Positions 15,720-25,148 of a stretch of DNA of 46,454 nucleotides are shown here, in pieces. The DNA lies in NCBI GenBank assembly GCA_021738535.1, contig JAIPBU010000032.1:1-46454 (forward strand), read 5' to 3'. The position numbers and the translations under genes are program-made. The notes beneath the pieces are model-generated. The model did no database searches. It had not been told where the DNA came from and was given only the letters and a program-made list of their open reading frames with translations. Every line of letters starts with the position of its first letter. Within the stretch, counting starts at the first letter, position 1. Source of the stretch: Bacteroidales bacterium. Lineage in GTDB: Bacteria; Bacteroidota; Bacteroidia; Bacteroidales; VadinHA17.

Positions 15720-15754
15720 TTATTTAATTACTTTTGAGCCGTAAAACATTTTTT

Positions 15755-16489
15755 ATGGCCCTGGTACATGAATTTGAAAAAAGCGGTAACTGGCTTTTCA
15801 GGAGAAGAGGCTGGCTGCCACTGTTTATCTTTATACCATCACTGGTATTTATATATTTCTCAGGGGCAGAATCAATGGCCTACAGGCCCGGCACAGAAAT
15901 GGTTTTCCTGGGAATAAGCCTTTTGGGCCTGGTTATACGTGCAATTACCGTTGGCCGTACACCCAAAGGTACTTCAGGGCGTAATATAAATAAGCAGGTA
16001 GCAGAAACCCTTAACACCACAGGTATTTATTCTGTTGTGAGACACCCTCTTTACCTTGGTAATTTCTTTATGTGGCTTGGCCCGGTATTATGGCTCCGTT
16101 CAGCATGGATTGCAGTTATTTTCGTCCTGCTGTACTGGTTGTATTATGAAAGGATAATGTTTGCAGAAGAACAGTTCCTCAGGAAGAAATTCGCAGAGAA
16201 ATATGATGACTGGGCTTCTGAAGTACGATCTTTCTTGCCCTCTTTCAAAAACTACAGGAAGTCAGAATTACCCTTCTCTTTGCGAAACGTGCTGAAAAGA
16301 GAATACAATGGTTTTGGTACGGTATTCATTGTTTTTGCATTACTGGACCTCACCCGTAATTACACCCTGCAGGAAGAAATACAGATAAACATATTATGGG
16401 CCGTTTTGCTGTGTTTCGGACTGTTAACCTGGGCGGTACTCAGAACGCTCAAAACACAAACCAAGTGGTTAAATGTAGGTGGAAGGTAA
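15755..16489 (+). CDS. Integral membrane methyltransferase, isoprenylcysteine carboxyl methyltransferase (ICMT)/PEMT-like
   Basis: About 244 residues with several membrane helices. The core signature lies in the middle: GIYSVVRHPLYLGNFF, followed by YYERIMFAEEQFLRKKFAEKY, the pattern of ICMT and phospholipid methyltransferases that bind S-adenosylmethionine at the membrane surface. The substrate in bacteria is generally unknown; a lipid head group or small amine is plausible. The frame also allows a TTG at 15734, but the ATG at 15755 is the simplest start. It sits 35 nt behind the barrel gene and may belong to the same transcript. If so, a lipid-modifying enzyme would be co-regulated with the lipid-transport operon (inference). 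Confidence 0.78.
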   Translation: MALVHEFEKSGNWLFRRRGWLPLFIFIPSLVFIYFSGAESMAYRPGTEMVFLGISLLGLVIRAITVGRTPKGTSGRNINKQVAETLNTTGIYSVVRHPLYLGNFFMWLGPVLWLRSAWIAVIFVLLYWLYYERIMFAEEQFLRKKFAEKYDDWASEVRSFLPSFKNYRKSELPFSLRNVLKREYNGFGTVFIVFALLDLTRNYTLQEEIQINILWAVLLCFGLLTWAVLRTLKTQTKWLNVGGR

Positions 16490-16550
16490 ATGTTTTTGTA
16501 CCCGGCTTCTGTCTGCTATAAAAAAAGATGATCTTAATCACTTTATAATC

Positions 16551-16558
16551 TATCTTTG
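16551..16558 (+). promoter_or_regulatory. -7 element for yidD, nearly leaderless
   Basis: TATCTTTG matches TAnnTTTG. Transcription would begin around 16563-16566, essentially at the ATG at 16567, giving a leaderless or near-leaderless mRNA. It overlaps the alternative GTG start at 16558. No clear -33 TTG is present. Confidence 0.4.
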
Positions 16559-16566
16559 TGATCCCA

Positions 16567-16884
16567 ATGAATATTATCAGGCGAATAGCAGTTTTTGTTT
16601 TATTGATACCCCTGTATGTGTACAAGTGGTTTATCTCCCCTCTTACAGGGCCTTCATGCAGGCACACCCCCACATGTTCACAGTATGCAGTGGATGCATT
16701 AAAAAAGCATGGCCCCTGGCGGGGGTTTTTATTGGCTGGCAACAGGTTCGGAAGGTGCAGGCCCGGAGGAACTCATGGTTATGACCCCGTCCCCCTGGTA
16801 TGGATAAAGCGTTACAGGCCATGGAAATCCCTTACCGGCACATGGTCACGTTCCAACAGGTTGAAGCACGATGCTAAAAGCTGA
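16567..16884 (+). CDS. yidD: Membrane protein insertion efficiency factor YidD
   Basis: A 105-residue protein with one N-terminal membrane-associated helix. The family block is intact: KWFISPLTGPSCRHTPTCSQ, then YAVDALKKHGPWRGFLLAGN and RFGRCRPGGTHGYDPVP. YidD assists the YidC insertase at the inner membrane. It is usually beside rnpA and yidC, but here stands alone. It is somewhat longer than the common 70-85 residues because of a basic tail. Its last codons overlap the end of the convergent LytTR gene by 11 nt. The upstream GTG at 16558 lies in the predicted -7 element, so the ATG is preferred. Confidence 0.92.
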   Translation: MNIIRRIAVFVLLIPLYVYKWFISPLTGPSCRHTPTCSQYAVDALKKHGPWRGFLLAGNRFGRCRPGGTHGYDPVPLVWIKRYRPWKSLTGTWSRSNRLKHDAKS

Positions 16885-17635
16885 TCTTTTCTCTTAATTT
16901 TTTATAGCCCGAGCGGCTTACAGGGAGTTTCTGATCCTCTTTCAAAACAGCAACGTAAGTATCTTTTCCATAGGGCTCTATCCGTACTATATGTTCTATG
17001 GATACAATATATGAACGGTGAATGCGTATAAATTCTTTTGCAGGCAGGTTTTTCTCATAATATTTCATTGTCTGCTGTTTAAGGGCTTTCCCACCGGAAT
17101 GATATATCATTACGTAATCATCCTCTGCCTGTATATATCTGATATCGCTGACCGGAATAAAACTGATTGCGCTTCCTTTCCTGACAACTATCCTGTTAAG
17201 CGAAGATGTGCCTTCAGGCTTTTCTTCACTGAGCTTGCGGATTTTATCATGCCGGGTCTCTCCTTTGTTAATACGTAAAAGAGCTTTTGCAAGGGCTTCA
17301 TCAAACCTTTCTTCATGGAAAGGCTTAAGCAGGTAATCCACGGCATTCATGTCAAAGGCCTTAATTGCGTACTCGTCGTATGCAGTTGTGAAGATGATCT
17401 CAGGTTTTTCTTCCAGTACTTCAAGTAATTCAAAGCCTGTCAGCTTGGGCATCTGGATATCCAGGAATACCAGGTCCGGGTTATGTTCACGGATAGACAT
17501 AAGACCGCAGTAGCCATCAGGACATTCTCCTGTTACTTCCACATTATCATATTTCTCCAGGTAATGCCTGATGATGCTCCGTGCAGGGGCTTCATCTTCT
17601 ATTATCAGTACTTTGATTTTTGCTTGTTCATTCAT
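16874..17635 (-). CDS. LytTR-family response regulator
   Basis: A 253-residue two-component regulator. The receiver domain (8-125) shows the acidic pair in IIEDEAPARS, phospho-acceptor Asp59 (LVFLDIQMP), Thr in FTTAY and Lys104 in LLKPF. The C-terminal LytTR DNA-binding domain (~155-250) shows IVVRKGSAISFIPVSDIRYI and LPAKEFIRIHRSYIVS, whose strands bind DNA in this family. It overlaps the histidine kinase gene by 4 nt, so the two are translationally coupled. It is the last gene of a four-gene operon with two small membrane proteins, an arrangement recalling envelope-stress sensing. Confidence 0.94.
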   Translation of the reverse strand: MNEQAKIKVLIIEDEAPARSIIRHYLEKYDNVEVTGECPDGYCGLMSIREHNPDLVFLDIQMPKLTGFELLEVLEEKPEIIFTTAYDEYAIKAFDMNAVDYLLKPFHEERFDEALAKALLRINKGETRHDKIRKLSEEKPEGTSSLNRIVVRKGSAISFIPVSDIRYIQAEDDYVMIYHSGGKALKQQTMKYYEKNLPAKEFIRIHRSYIVSIEHIVRIEPYGKDTYVAVLKEDQKLPVSRSGYKKLREKISF

Positions 17636-18696
17636 TTTTTTACGTCTGCTTGTTCCGGTATATGTAATTTGGCTGTAAATATATTATTCCCCTTGTGGGT
17701 TTGCAAAGAGGCCCTGTGCCCATAATAGAGTTCAAGCCGTCTCCTTACGTTGTTCAGCCCGGTGCCGGTGCCCCCGGCAGGGATGCTGTCAGGGTCGAAG
17801 TCATTGACAATGCTTATTTCAATAGCCCCGTTCACCCTCTTAGCCTCAAGCTTAATGCTGACTGCTTCAGTACTTTCATATACACCATGCTTGATGGCAT
17901 TTTCATACAGAGGCTGGAGTATCATATTTGGTATCCTGACAGCAAGCGATTCTTTATCATATTTTTCTTCAAGTACCAGCCTTTCACCAAACCTTACTTT
18001 TTCAATCTCAAGGTAGAGCCTCAGGTTTTTTAGCTCTGTTTCAAGCGTTACCGTACGATCTTCCTTTTTTGAAAGAGCATACCTCATAAATTCAGAGAGT
18101 TTAATAACCATTTCCCTGGCTTTTGTGGCATCAGAGATCGTTAAGGAGCTTATTGAGTTAAGGCTGTTGAAAAGGAAATGCGGGTTTATCTGGGAGCGGA
18201 GCATCATCAGCTCAGTCTCCTTTAACATATTTTCCAGTTTAGCTTCTTTCATGTTCTTCCTGGAAATATTCTCAATCAGTATGATAAGGTAGTAGGTAAG
18301 TGTTATAACCGCATACATAAAAGCTCCTGCCCCTATCCTGTAATAGATGGATTGTTCCCAGAAAAGCATATAGGGCTTTTCGTCCTGTAATACAGACAAT
18401 ACAATGAACCTGGTGGCGAATATCCAGATAGTAAGAGAAATAATTGCCATTCCAAGATGGTTTAGAACTCCCATCAGGATATTGCTTTTTCCGGCTGTTA
18501 ACTGGTTGACCGGAAACCATAGCGCTATTGCTATCAGGGCAAAGATCACTGCGGAGACCATCCCGTCGGTGAAGCTTGCTCCTGTATTTATCCCTGTTGA
18601 AAATAAAATCAACAGGGACTGCGCCAGGCCTATCACCAGCCAGATAAGAAGGTATACAAAAAACCTGGTTCTTCTGCTTACTATAGGATGGAACAT
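17632..18696 (-). CDS. Sensor histidine kinase, LytS/YehU type (His_kinase family)
   Basis: A 354-residue inner-membrane kinase. Several membrane helices fill residues ~10-145, arranged in pairs without a large periplasmic domain, so the signal is probably sensed in the membrane. The His_kinase signature follows: LMMLRSQINPHFLFNSLNSI with phospho-acceptor His173, and an ATPase domain with NAIKHG (N box) and GGTGTGLNNVRRRL (G box). It should phosphorylate the LytTR regulator encoded immediately downstream with a 4-nt overlap. It starts 3 nt after the LiaF-like gene, indicating tight co-expression. Confidence 0.93.
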   Translation of the reverse strand: MFHPIVSRRTRFFVYLLIWLVIGLAQSLLILFSTGINTGASFTDGMVSAVIFALIAIALWFPVNQLTAGKSNILMGVLNHLGMAIISLTIWIFATRFIVLSVLQDEKPYMLFWEQSIYYRIGAGAFMYAVITLTYYLIILIENISRKNMKEAKLENMLKETELMMLRSQINPHFLFNSLNSISSLTISDATKAREMVIKLSEFMRYALSKKEDRTVTLETELKNLRLYLEIEKVRFGERLVLEEKYDKESLAVRIPNMILQPLYENAIKHGVYESTEAVSIKLEAKRVNGAIEISIVNDFDPDSIPAGGTGTGLNNVRRRLELYYGHRASLQTHKGNNIFTAKLHIPEQADVKK

Positions 18697-18699
18697 TAT

Positions 18700-19434
18700 T
18701 TAATATCCTTTTACTTCTCCTCCACCAAAGATTACTGCACCTTTAATAACAAGGGTTTTTGACATATCTATTGCTGCACCTGATGTTTTGCGCTGGTCGG
18801 AATACCCTCCCAGGATAGGTGTTACATCGATAATCACATTCCAGTCGGGTGGAACAATCAGCGAAACACCTCCAAAAACGCAGGATATTTCAAGTTCACT
18901 CGTGCCTTCAGCCAGTCTTGCTTTGGTCAGGTCAATCTCAGCCCCGCCAAAAACACAGGAAATCTTTCCTCCCCTGAAATTCTGGCTTAACAGTCTTCTT
19001 TCCCCGCCTCCGAAAACATTTACCATGTCAATGATATCATTGGATGAGCTTGCCTCTGACATCCAGTTTTCTTTTTTGAACCACCGGGCATTGGTCAACA
19101 CTATAATACCTGTTATTATAAGAATGGCAGGCCAGAAAAGCCTGTAGCTCCGGAATGGAATGTCCAGTATTTCCGGTAAAAGGAAAAAACCTCCCACTCC
19201 CATTACAATCAGGCCGGGAGTTTTGTTTCCCGTGCCCACGGTCATTACAAACCCGATGGCAACAAGTAACATCTGCCAGCTGAAAATAATATCTTCAAAA
19301 TATCCGGGCAGCAGGCCGGTGTTTCTGATAACAAGAACAAAGCCGAGAAGAATCAATACAACACCAATGGCAATTTTATTGTTTGCAGAATGGCTGTGTC
19401 CCGGTCTTTCGTCGAAATCTGAGTGATGTTTCAT
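18700..19434 (-). CDS. LiaF-like/DUF5668 membrane protein
   Basis: About 244 residues. Four short membrane helices in the first ~125 residues carry the DUF5668/LiaF-TM features (GVVLILLGFVLVIRNTG, then a D-I-I-F-S-W-Q pattern). The C-terminal ~110 residues are a right-handed beta solenoid-like domain (FGGGERRLLSQNFRGGKISC, then VFGGAEIDLTKARL) as in LiaF and the cell-wall-active antibiotic response proteins. LiaF-type proteins inhibit or tune a partner two-component system that senses envelope damage. That fits the LytS-LytTR pair directly behind it (3-nt gap). The frame opens at a TTG at 19461, but the ATG at 19434 gives the expected start. Confidence 0.82.
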   Translation of the reverse strand: MKHHSDFDERPGHSHSANNKIAIGVVLILLGFVLVIRNTGLLPGYFEDIIFSWQMLLVAIGFVMTVGTGNKTPGLIVMGVGGFFLLPEILDIPFRSYRLFWPAILIITGIIVLTNARWFKKENWMSEASSSNDIIDMVNVFGGGERRLLSQNFRGGKISCVFGGAEIDLTKARLAEGTSELEISCVFGGVSLIVPPDWNVIIDVTPILGGYSDQRKTSGAAIDMSKTLVIKGAVIFGGGEVKGY

Positions 19435-19470
19435 TTTATTTTGATTTTTATTGTTATACAAATTAAAGAA

Positions 19471-19809
19471 TTAGCTCCCGTAGCGTTTAATAATACCGGA
19501 GATTATCATGACCAGTCCTGCAATAACTATTACAGCAGGCCAGTATACTTTATCATACAAAAATGGCAGATCGTAATGAATACGCGGCAGGAGAAAGTAA
19601 AACCCTACAGCTGATATTACGAATCCCCCGGCAACACTGCCATTTAGCAAAATCAATATACCTATAAAGAGAACAAGCATTGGCCAAACAAAGTAATCGC
19701 GAGGGTTGCCAAGGTTTAATATATCCAGGAATACGCCTCCAAGGAAAAGTCCGAGTACAACAAGGAAAATTCCAAAGCTTCTTCCCGGGTTATGTTTTTT
19801 GTGTTCCAT
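19471..19809 (-). CDS. Small DUF5668/LiaF-TM-like membrane protein
   Basis: A 112-residue protein from the ATG at 19809 with about four closely packed membrane helices (FGIFLVVLGLFLGGVFL, then PMLVLFIGILILLNG, GGFVISAVGFYFLLP and WPAVIVIAGLVMIISG). The G-x-x-L-x-hydrophobic-G and P-hydrophobic-L patterns resemble the transmembrane half of the neighbouring LiaF-like protein, so it is probably a truncated paralogue lacking the beta domain. It is the first gene of the LytS/LytTR operon, with a -7 element about 25-32 nt upstream. The frame extends to 19869, but that would put the start upstream of the promoter element. Confidence 0.72.
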   Translation of the reverse strand: MEHKKHNPGRSFGIFLVVLGLFLGGVFLDILNLGNPRDYFVWPMLVLFIGILILLNGSVAGGFVISAVGFYFLLPRIHYDLPFLYDKVYWPAVIVIAGLVMIISGIIKRYGS

Positions 19810-19833
19810 GATATTATTTGTTTTTTCGTATTT

Positions 19834-19841
19834 CAAATGTA
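19834..19841 (-). promoter_or_regulatory. -7 element for the DUF5668-LytS-LytTR operon
   Basis: Minus-strand TACATTTG matches TAnnTTTG and predicts a start near 19827, about 18 nt before the ATG at 19809. No TTG is found about 20 nt further upstream. Confidence 0.45.
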
Positions 19842-19931
19842 AATATTTAGACCAATACCCATTTATCATTAATCGGCAGACTACGGTTTTTTATCGGTAA
19901 ACAGCGTTAAGTTGTATATTTTACTAATTTT

Positions 19932-19974
19932 TTGGGTATTATCTTTAATTATTAAATTTGCTTTCTTATTTTTG
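19932..19974 (+). promoter_or_regulatory. Tandem promoters of the yceD-rpmF-plsX-fabH operon
   Basis: Two -7 elements lie in tandem: TAAATTTG (19953-19960), with a TTG at 19932-19934 18 nt upstream, and TATTTTTG (19967-19974) without a clear -33. Predicted starts are near 19967 and 19981, both upstream of the ATG at 19995. This fits strong constitutive expression of a housekeeping operon. Confidence 0.5.
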
Positions 19975-19994
19975 CACACCAATTTTGGATCAAG

Positions 19995-20513
19995 ATGAGG
20001 GGTTTTTGCAGAATACCGGTATCAGGACTGAAAGAAGGTAGTCATCTGTATGATTTTAAAATAGGCAGCAGGTTCTTTGCTTCTTTTGATAAATCACTAA
20101 TCCGTGAAGCGGATCTGCTTGCAGTTGCTACACTCGTTAAAAGGTCTGCCCATATGGAGCTCAACATTAAGCTGTCAGGAAGTGTTAAGCTGAAATGTGA
20201 CAGGTGTCTTGAGCTCTATGACCAGCAGGTTGTTGCTGACGATAATATGCTGGTTAAGTTTGGTGATATGTCAGAAGAGGATGATGAGGTGATGGTTATC
20301 AGTCCCGGTGAAAATGAACTGATACTGGACCAGTTGATTTACGAATATTCACACCTGGCTTTACCACTTAAAAAGATGCATCCTGATGACAGTAATGGTA
20401 ACAGTACCTGTGACCCCGAGATGCTTGAAAGACTTGCCAGGCACAGTAAAAGAGAAGAAGAAACAGATCCAAGATGGAAGGAATTGGAGAAATTGAAAAA
20501 CAGTAATAATTAG
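19995..20513 (+). CDS. yceD: YceD/DUF177-family protein
   Basis: A 172-residue protein of the YceD family, almost always encoded just before rpmF. The characteristic LSGSVKLKCDRCLELYDQ segment is present, and the ending contains the DPRWKELEKL motif typical of Bacteroidota members. In other bacteria and plants the family is linked to 23S rRNA accumulation or ribosome maturation. The second Cys pair seen in some members is absent. The rpmF gene follows after 13 nt. Start ATG sits directly behind the tandem promoters. Confidence 0.9.
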   Translation: MRGFCRIPVSGLKEGSHLYDFKIGSRFFASFDKSLIREADLLAVATLVKRSAHMELNIKLSGSVKLKCDRCLELYDQQVVADDNMLVKFGDMSEEDDEVMVISPGENELILDQLIYEYSHLALPLKKMHPDDSNGNSTCDPEMLERLARHSKREEETDPRWKELEKLKNSNN

Positions 20514-20526
20514 TAAACTTTGAGAG

Positions 20527-20712
20527 ATGGCACATCCTAAACGAAAAACTTCAAAAACAAGAAGGGATAAACGCAGAACTCATTATAAAGCAACACCGGC
20601 TACCCTTTCGACCTGTTCAAACTGCGGAGCCGCAGTAAAGTATCACAGGGTATGCCCGGAGTGCGGACACTACCGTGGAAAGCTGGCCGTTGATAAAGAT
20701 GTTTCTGCTTAA
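20527..20712 (+). CDS. rpmF: Ribosomal protein bL32
   Basis: A 61-residue ribosomal protein with the standard start MAHPKRKTSKTRRDKRRTHY. It has an intact zinc-binding four-Cys set (CSNCG and CPECGHYRG), which marks the zinc-containing form of L32. It belongs to the large subunit. Position between yceD and plsX is the conserved order. Confidence 0.98.
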   Translation: MAHPKRKTSKTRRDKRRTHYKATPATLSTCSNCGAAVKYHRVCPECGHYRGKLAVDKDVSA

Positions 20713-20727
20713 AACAGCTGACATATT

Positions 20728-21666
20728 ATGAAGATCGGGCTCGATGTAATGGGCGGAGATTATGCACCGGGAGCAATCCTTGAAGGTGCATTTGATGCTT
20801 TAAAGTACCTCTCTCCCGGTGAACAGATCACTCTTATAGGTGATGAAAAACTGATCAGGGAGAGGCTTCAAAGTGAAGATGTGGATATGTCAGTGTTTGA
20901 CATAGTACCTTCAACTGAAGTCATAGGGATGGGAGAACATCCTGCCCGTGCTTATTCGCAGAAGACGGATTCAAGTATTGCCGTTGGATACAGGCTTCTT
21001 AAGAAAGGAGAAATAAATGGCTTTGCCAGTGCAGGAAATACCGGGGCCATGCTTGTTGGAGCAAGCTATACGGTTAATGTAATACCCGGTGTCTTCAGGC
21101 CTGCCCTGGTGCTTGGACTGCCCACCTCATACGGGGGAATATCAATATTGCTTGATGTGGGTCTTAATCCCGATTGTAAACCTGATGTGCTGCTTCAATA
21201 TGCAAAACTGGGTAGTATTTATGCACATTATGTCCTGGAACGTGAAAATCCTACGGTGGGCTTGCTTAATATAGGTGAAGAAGAAACCAAAGGATCGGTT
21301 TCTGTAAGAGGTGCTCATGAGCTTATGAAAGATAATCCTTCAATTAACTTTTCAGGTAACCTCGAAGCTGATAAACTGTTTACTGAGAAAATGACCGATG
21401 TAGTTGTTTGCGATGGCTTCGTTGGTAATGTTATTATTAAACAGGGAGAAGCACTATATTCTATATATAAGCAGCGTAATTTGCAGGACGAATTTTTTGA
21501 GCGACTTAATTTTGAAAATTTTGGTGGTACCCCGGTGGTGGGTGTGAATGCCAATGTTGTAATAGGGCATGGAATATCCCGCCGCAGGGCAGTAATGAAT
21601 ATGATATTGCAGACAAGAGATGTTATAAATGCTGATCTTGCCAGAAAAATCAGAGAAGAAATTTAA
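20728..21666 (+). CDS. plsX: Phosphate acyltransferase PlsX
   Basis: A 312-residue peripheral membrane enzyme that converts acyl-ACP to acyl phosphate, the first step of phosphatidic acid synthesis with PlsY. Family blocks are present: [19 protein letters not shown] at the start, [26 protein letters not shown], and [16 protein letters not shown]. It lies between rpmF and fabH as in most bacteria, coupling membrane lipid supply to ribosome production. Start is the ATG 15 nt after rpmF. Length is slightly below the E. coli enzyme. Confidence 0.97.
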   Translation: MKIGLDVMGGDYAPGAILEGAFDALKYLSPGEQITLIGDEKLIRERLQSEDVDMSVFDIVPSTEVIGMGEHPARAYSQKTDSSIAVGYRLLKKGEINGFASAGNTGAMLVGASYTVNVIPGVFRPALVLGLPTSYGGISILLDVGLNPDCKPDVLLQYAKLGSIYAHYVLERENPTVGLLNIGEEETKGSVSVRGAHELMKDNPSINFSGNLEADKLFTEKMTDVVVCDGFVGNVIIKQGEALYSIYKQRNLQDEFFERLNFENFGGTPVVGVNANVVIGHGISRRRAVMNMILQTRDVINADLARKIREEI

Positions 21667-21668
21667 AT

Positions 21669-22670
21669 ATGGAAAAAATACGGGCAGCAATAACAGCAGT
21701 CAATGCATGGTTCCCTGAATACAGGCTGACAAATGATGAACTGGCTACCATGGTAGATACATCTGATGAATGGATAATGCAGAGAGTGGGGATCAGGGAA
21801 AGACGTATACTCAAAGGTGAAAGGCAGGGAACATCTGTCCTTGGCGCTGAAGCAGTCAAAGGACTGCTGGATAAAACAGGGACAGATCCTTCTGAAGTAG
21901 ACCTCCTGATCTGTGCAACCGTTACACCTGATATGATGTTCCCGGCAACTGCGAATATTATTTCGGATAAGGTCGGGATCAAAAACGCTTTCAGCTTCGA
22001 TCTGAATGCTGCGTGCTCGGGCTTTATTTTTGCCCTGCAGACAGCCGTGAGCTACGTTGAAACAGGCCGGTATAAAAAAGTGGTTCTCGTTGGGGCAGAT
22101 AAGATGTCCTCAATAACGGATTATACTGACAGGACAACCTGCGCACTGTTTGGTGATGCTGCCGGCGCCGTTCTTATTGAACCCACAACAGATGACACAG
22201 GTATTATTGATCACCTTCTTCATACAGACGGGTCGGGAAGGCACCACCTGCATATGAAAGCTGGTGGTTCAGAAAGACCTGCAAGCCATGAAACAGTGGA
22301 TGCCAGGCAACATTATGTATACCAGGAAGGACAGACAGTGTTTAAATTTGCTGTATCAAAAATGGCTGATGTGGCGGTTGAATTAATGAAACGAAATAAC
22401 CTGGAATCAGAGGATATAGCATGGCTGGTCCCTCACCAGGCTAACCTGAGAATCATTGGTGCTACAGGTAAAAGAATGGGCCTCGATCCTTCACAGATCA
22501 TGATCAATATCGAAAATTACGGCAATACAACAGCAGCTACAATACCGTTGTGCCTGTGGGAATATGAAAACAGGATGAAGAAAGGTGATAATATCATCCT
22601 TGCTGCATTTGGCGGTGGTTTTACTTGGGGCTCAGTCTATATTAAATGGTCATACGATACTAAAAAGTAG
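21669..22670 (+). CDS. fabH: 3-oxoacyl-ACP synthase III
   Basis: A 333-residue ketoacyl-ACP synthase that starts fatty-acid synthesis by condensing an acyl-CoA primer with malonyl-ACP. The Cys-His-Asn triad is complete: Cys116 in [10 protein letters not shown], His256 in VPHQANLRI and Asn286 in ENYGNTTAA. It begins 2 nt after plsX stops, so the two are coupled. A single FabH at the end of the plsX operon is the standard arrangement. Primer preference (branched or straight) cannot be read here. Confidence 0.97.
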   Translation: MEKIRAAITAVNAWFPEYRLTNDELATMVDTSDEWIMQRVGIRERRILKGERQGTSVLGAEAVKGLLDKTGTDPSEVDLLICATVTPDMMFPATANIISDKVGIKNAFSFDLNAACSGFIFALQTAVSYVETGRYKKVVLVGADKMSSITDYTDRTTCALFGDAAGAVLIEPTTDDTGIIDHLLHTDGSGRHHLHMKAGGSERPASHETVDARQHYVYQEGQTVFKFAVSKMADVAVELMKRNNLESEDIAWLVPHQANLRIIGATGKRMGLDPSQIMINIENYGNTTAATIPLCLWEYENRMKKGDNIILAAFGGGFTWGSVYIKWSYDTKK

Positions 22671-22689
22671 GTATTGACACAATAGTTGC

Positions 22690-22697
22690 TAACTTTG
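22690..22697 (+). promoter_or_regulatory. -7 element before the bactofilin gene
   Basis: TAACTTTG matches TAnnTTTG, with a TTG only 13 nt upstream (22674-22676). The same bases also form a small CTAAC/GTTAG stem (22689-22701) followed by T-rich sequence, which might instead be a weak terminator of fabH. The two readings are not resolved. Confidence 0.35.
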
Positions 22698-22729
22698 TTA
22701 GTTATCTTTTAAAATAATTATTTAGAGTC

Positions 22730-23143
22730 ATGGCAAAGGTTAATGAAACGGAAAATTCTAATATCAACCTTATTAGCAATGGGACAGAAATCACCGGTGA
22801 TATACAATCGCAGGGTGATATAAGGATTGATGGAGTGCTTATTGGAAACCTTTCAACAAGAGGCAAGGTGGTTATTGGAACCACCGGAAAGGTTAAAGGA
22901 GAAGTGCTGTGCAAAAACTCGGAAGTGTCAGGTGAAGTAGACGGCAAGATAAATGTCAGCCAGCTGCTTACACTTAAGATATCATCACGTATAAACGGGG
23001 ATATCATTACAGATAAATTGTCCATTGAACCGGGTGCAAGGTTCACCGGTAATTGTAACATGACTGACGATAATGACAAGGAAGCACCGGCAGTCGGACC
23101 AAAACCGGCAGTCAACAAAAAAGAAGCACAAGCAGAAAAATGA
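22730..23143 (+). CDS. Bactofilin (polymer-forming cytoskeletal protein)
   Basis: A 137-residue bactofilin. The core (~18-115) is a run of short beta strands with Gly at turns (GDIQSQGDIRIDGVLIGNL, then KVKGEVLCKNSEVSGEVDGK), which forms a right-handed beta helix that polymerises without nucleotide. Bactofilins scaffold cell-shape and envelope enzymes. The disordered Lys/Ala-rich tail overlaps the start of atpZ by 71 nt. It lies just upstream of the ATP synthase genes on the same strand, a Bacteroidota association, so it may share their transcript. Confidence 0.92.
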   Translation: MAKVNETENSNINLISNGTEITGDIQSQGDIRIDGVLIGNLSTRGKVVIGTTGKVKGEVLCKNSEVSGEVDGKINVSQLLTLKISSRINGDIITDKLSIEPGARFTGNCNMTDDNDKEAPAVGPKPAVNKKEAQAEK

Positions 23144-23339
23144 TGATCTGAAATCATATGCCCGGTACACGGGAATGGCTTTTCAGATGGTCATAATAAT
23201 TGGTATTATGACTTATGCAGGTGTTAAACTGGATGAGAGCAGGAATGCTCAAACACCTGTGTTTACCATTATCCTTTCTTTACTTGGTGTTTTTGCAGCA
23301 CTTTATACATCATTGAGAGATTTCATCCGAAAAAAATAA
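23073..23339 (+). CDS. atpZ: AtpZ/AtpI-type ATP synthase accessory protein
   Basis: An 88-residue protein with a basic N-terminus and two membrane helices (YTGMAFQMVIIIGIMTYAG and PVFTIILSLLGVFAALYTS) joined by a KLDES loop, the pattern of AtpZ/gene-1 proteins in front of atp operons. These small proteins are linked to c-ring assembly or Mg/Ca supply. The only ATG that keeps the full N-terminus (23073) lies 71 nt inside the bactofilin gene; the next ATG (23175) would delete the basic segment and part of the first helix. The overlap is therefore probably real. Confidence 0.82.
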   Translation: MTRKHRQSDQNRQSTKKKHKQKNDDLKSYARYTGMAFQMVIIIGIMTYAGVKLDESRNAQTPVFTIILSLLGVFAALYTSLRDFIRKK

Positions 23340-23738
23340 ATGATGAAACTATCATCAAAAACCCTGCTTGTTCACGTGCTGTTTGTTGTACTGCTAACAG
23401 GTATAAGCTATTCCTTTGTTTACTTCTTTTACCCCCGTCTTACATTGAATGATATCCTCCTGCCTTTACTGGTCTTTGGCTGTATATCTCTTATTGTACT
23501 TGTTGTATTTGAAACCGGTCAGTCAAAGGAAAAAGACAGCCGCTCCCTGTTCACTATGGCGGCCATGGGACTAAAGTTCTTTCTTTCAATGGTTTTTGCC
23601 CTGGTCTACTTCGCTGTTCTCAAAAAATCCTCAACTGAGTATATCATATTGTTCTTTTTACTATATTTAGCATTCACAATTTACCTTATTATTGTTATTA
23701 TTAAGGTATTGAAAATTAAATCTTTAAAACAAGGTTAG
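23340..23738 (+). CDS. Four-helix membrane protein in the AtpI position
   Basis: A 132-residue protein with four membrane helices (VHVLFVVLLTGISYSFVYFF, then LLPLLVFGCISLIVLVVF, LKFFLSMVFALVYFAVL and IILFFLLYLAFTIYLIIVI). No conserved catalytic motif is seen. It lies between atpZ and atpB and starts right at the atpZ stop, so it is probably the AtpI-like partner of AtpZ in Bacteroidota operons. Sequence resemblance to AtpI is too weak to assert by eye. Start is one of two adjacent ATGs. Confidence 0.75.
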   Translation: MMKLSSKTLLVHVLFVVLLTGISYSFVYFFYPRLTLNDILLPLLVFGCISLIVLVVFETGQSKEKDSRSLFTMAAMGLKFFLSMVFALVYFAVLKKSSTEYIILFFLLYLAFTIYLIIVIIKVLKIKSLKQG

Positions 23739-23740
23739 GT

Positions 23741-25082
<1,342 letters not shown>

Positions 25083-25092
25083 TGAGACTGAC

Positions 25093-25124
25093 GGCAGCCT
25101 GCAACGGTTGGTTGCAGGACTGCC
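25093..25124 (+). other. Intercistronic RNA hairpin between atpE and atpF
   Basis: GGCAGCCTGCAAC (25093-25105) pairs with GTTGCAGGACTGCC (25111-25124) with one bulge and a 5-nt loop, followed by TTTCT. It could protect the upstream c-subunit mRNA from exonucleases or terminate a fraction of transcripts, raising c-subunit output relative to later genes. Confidence 0.7.
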
Positions 25125-25148
25125 TTTCTAATTAAAAAACCGGCGATT

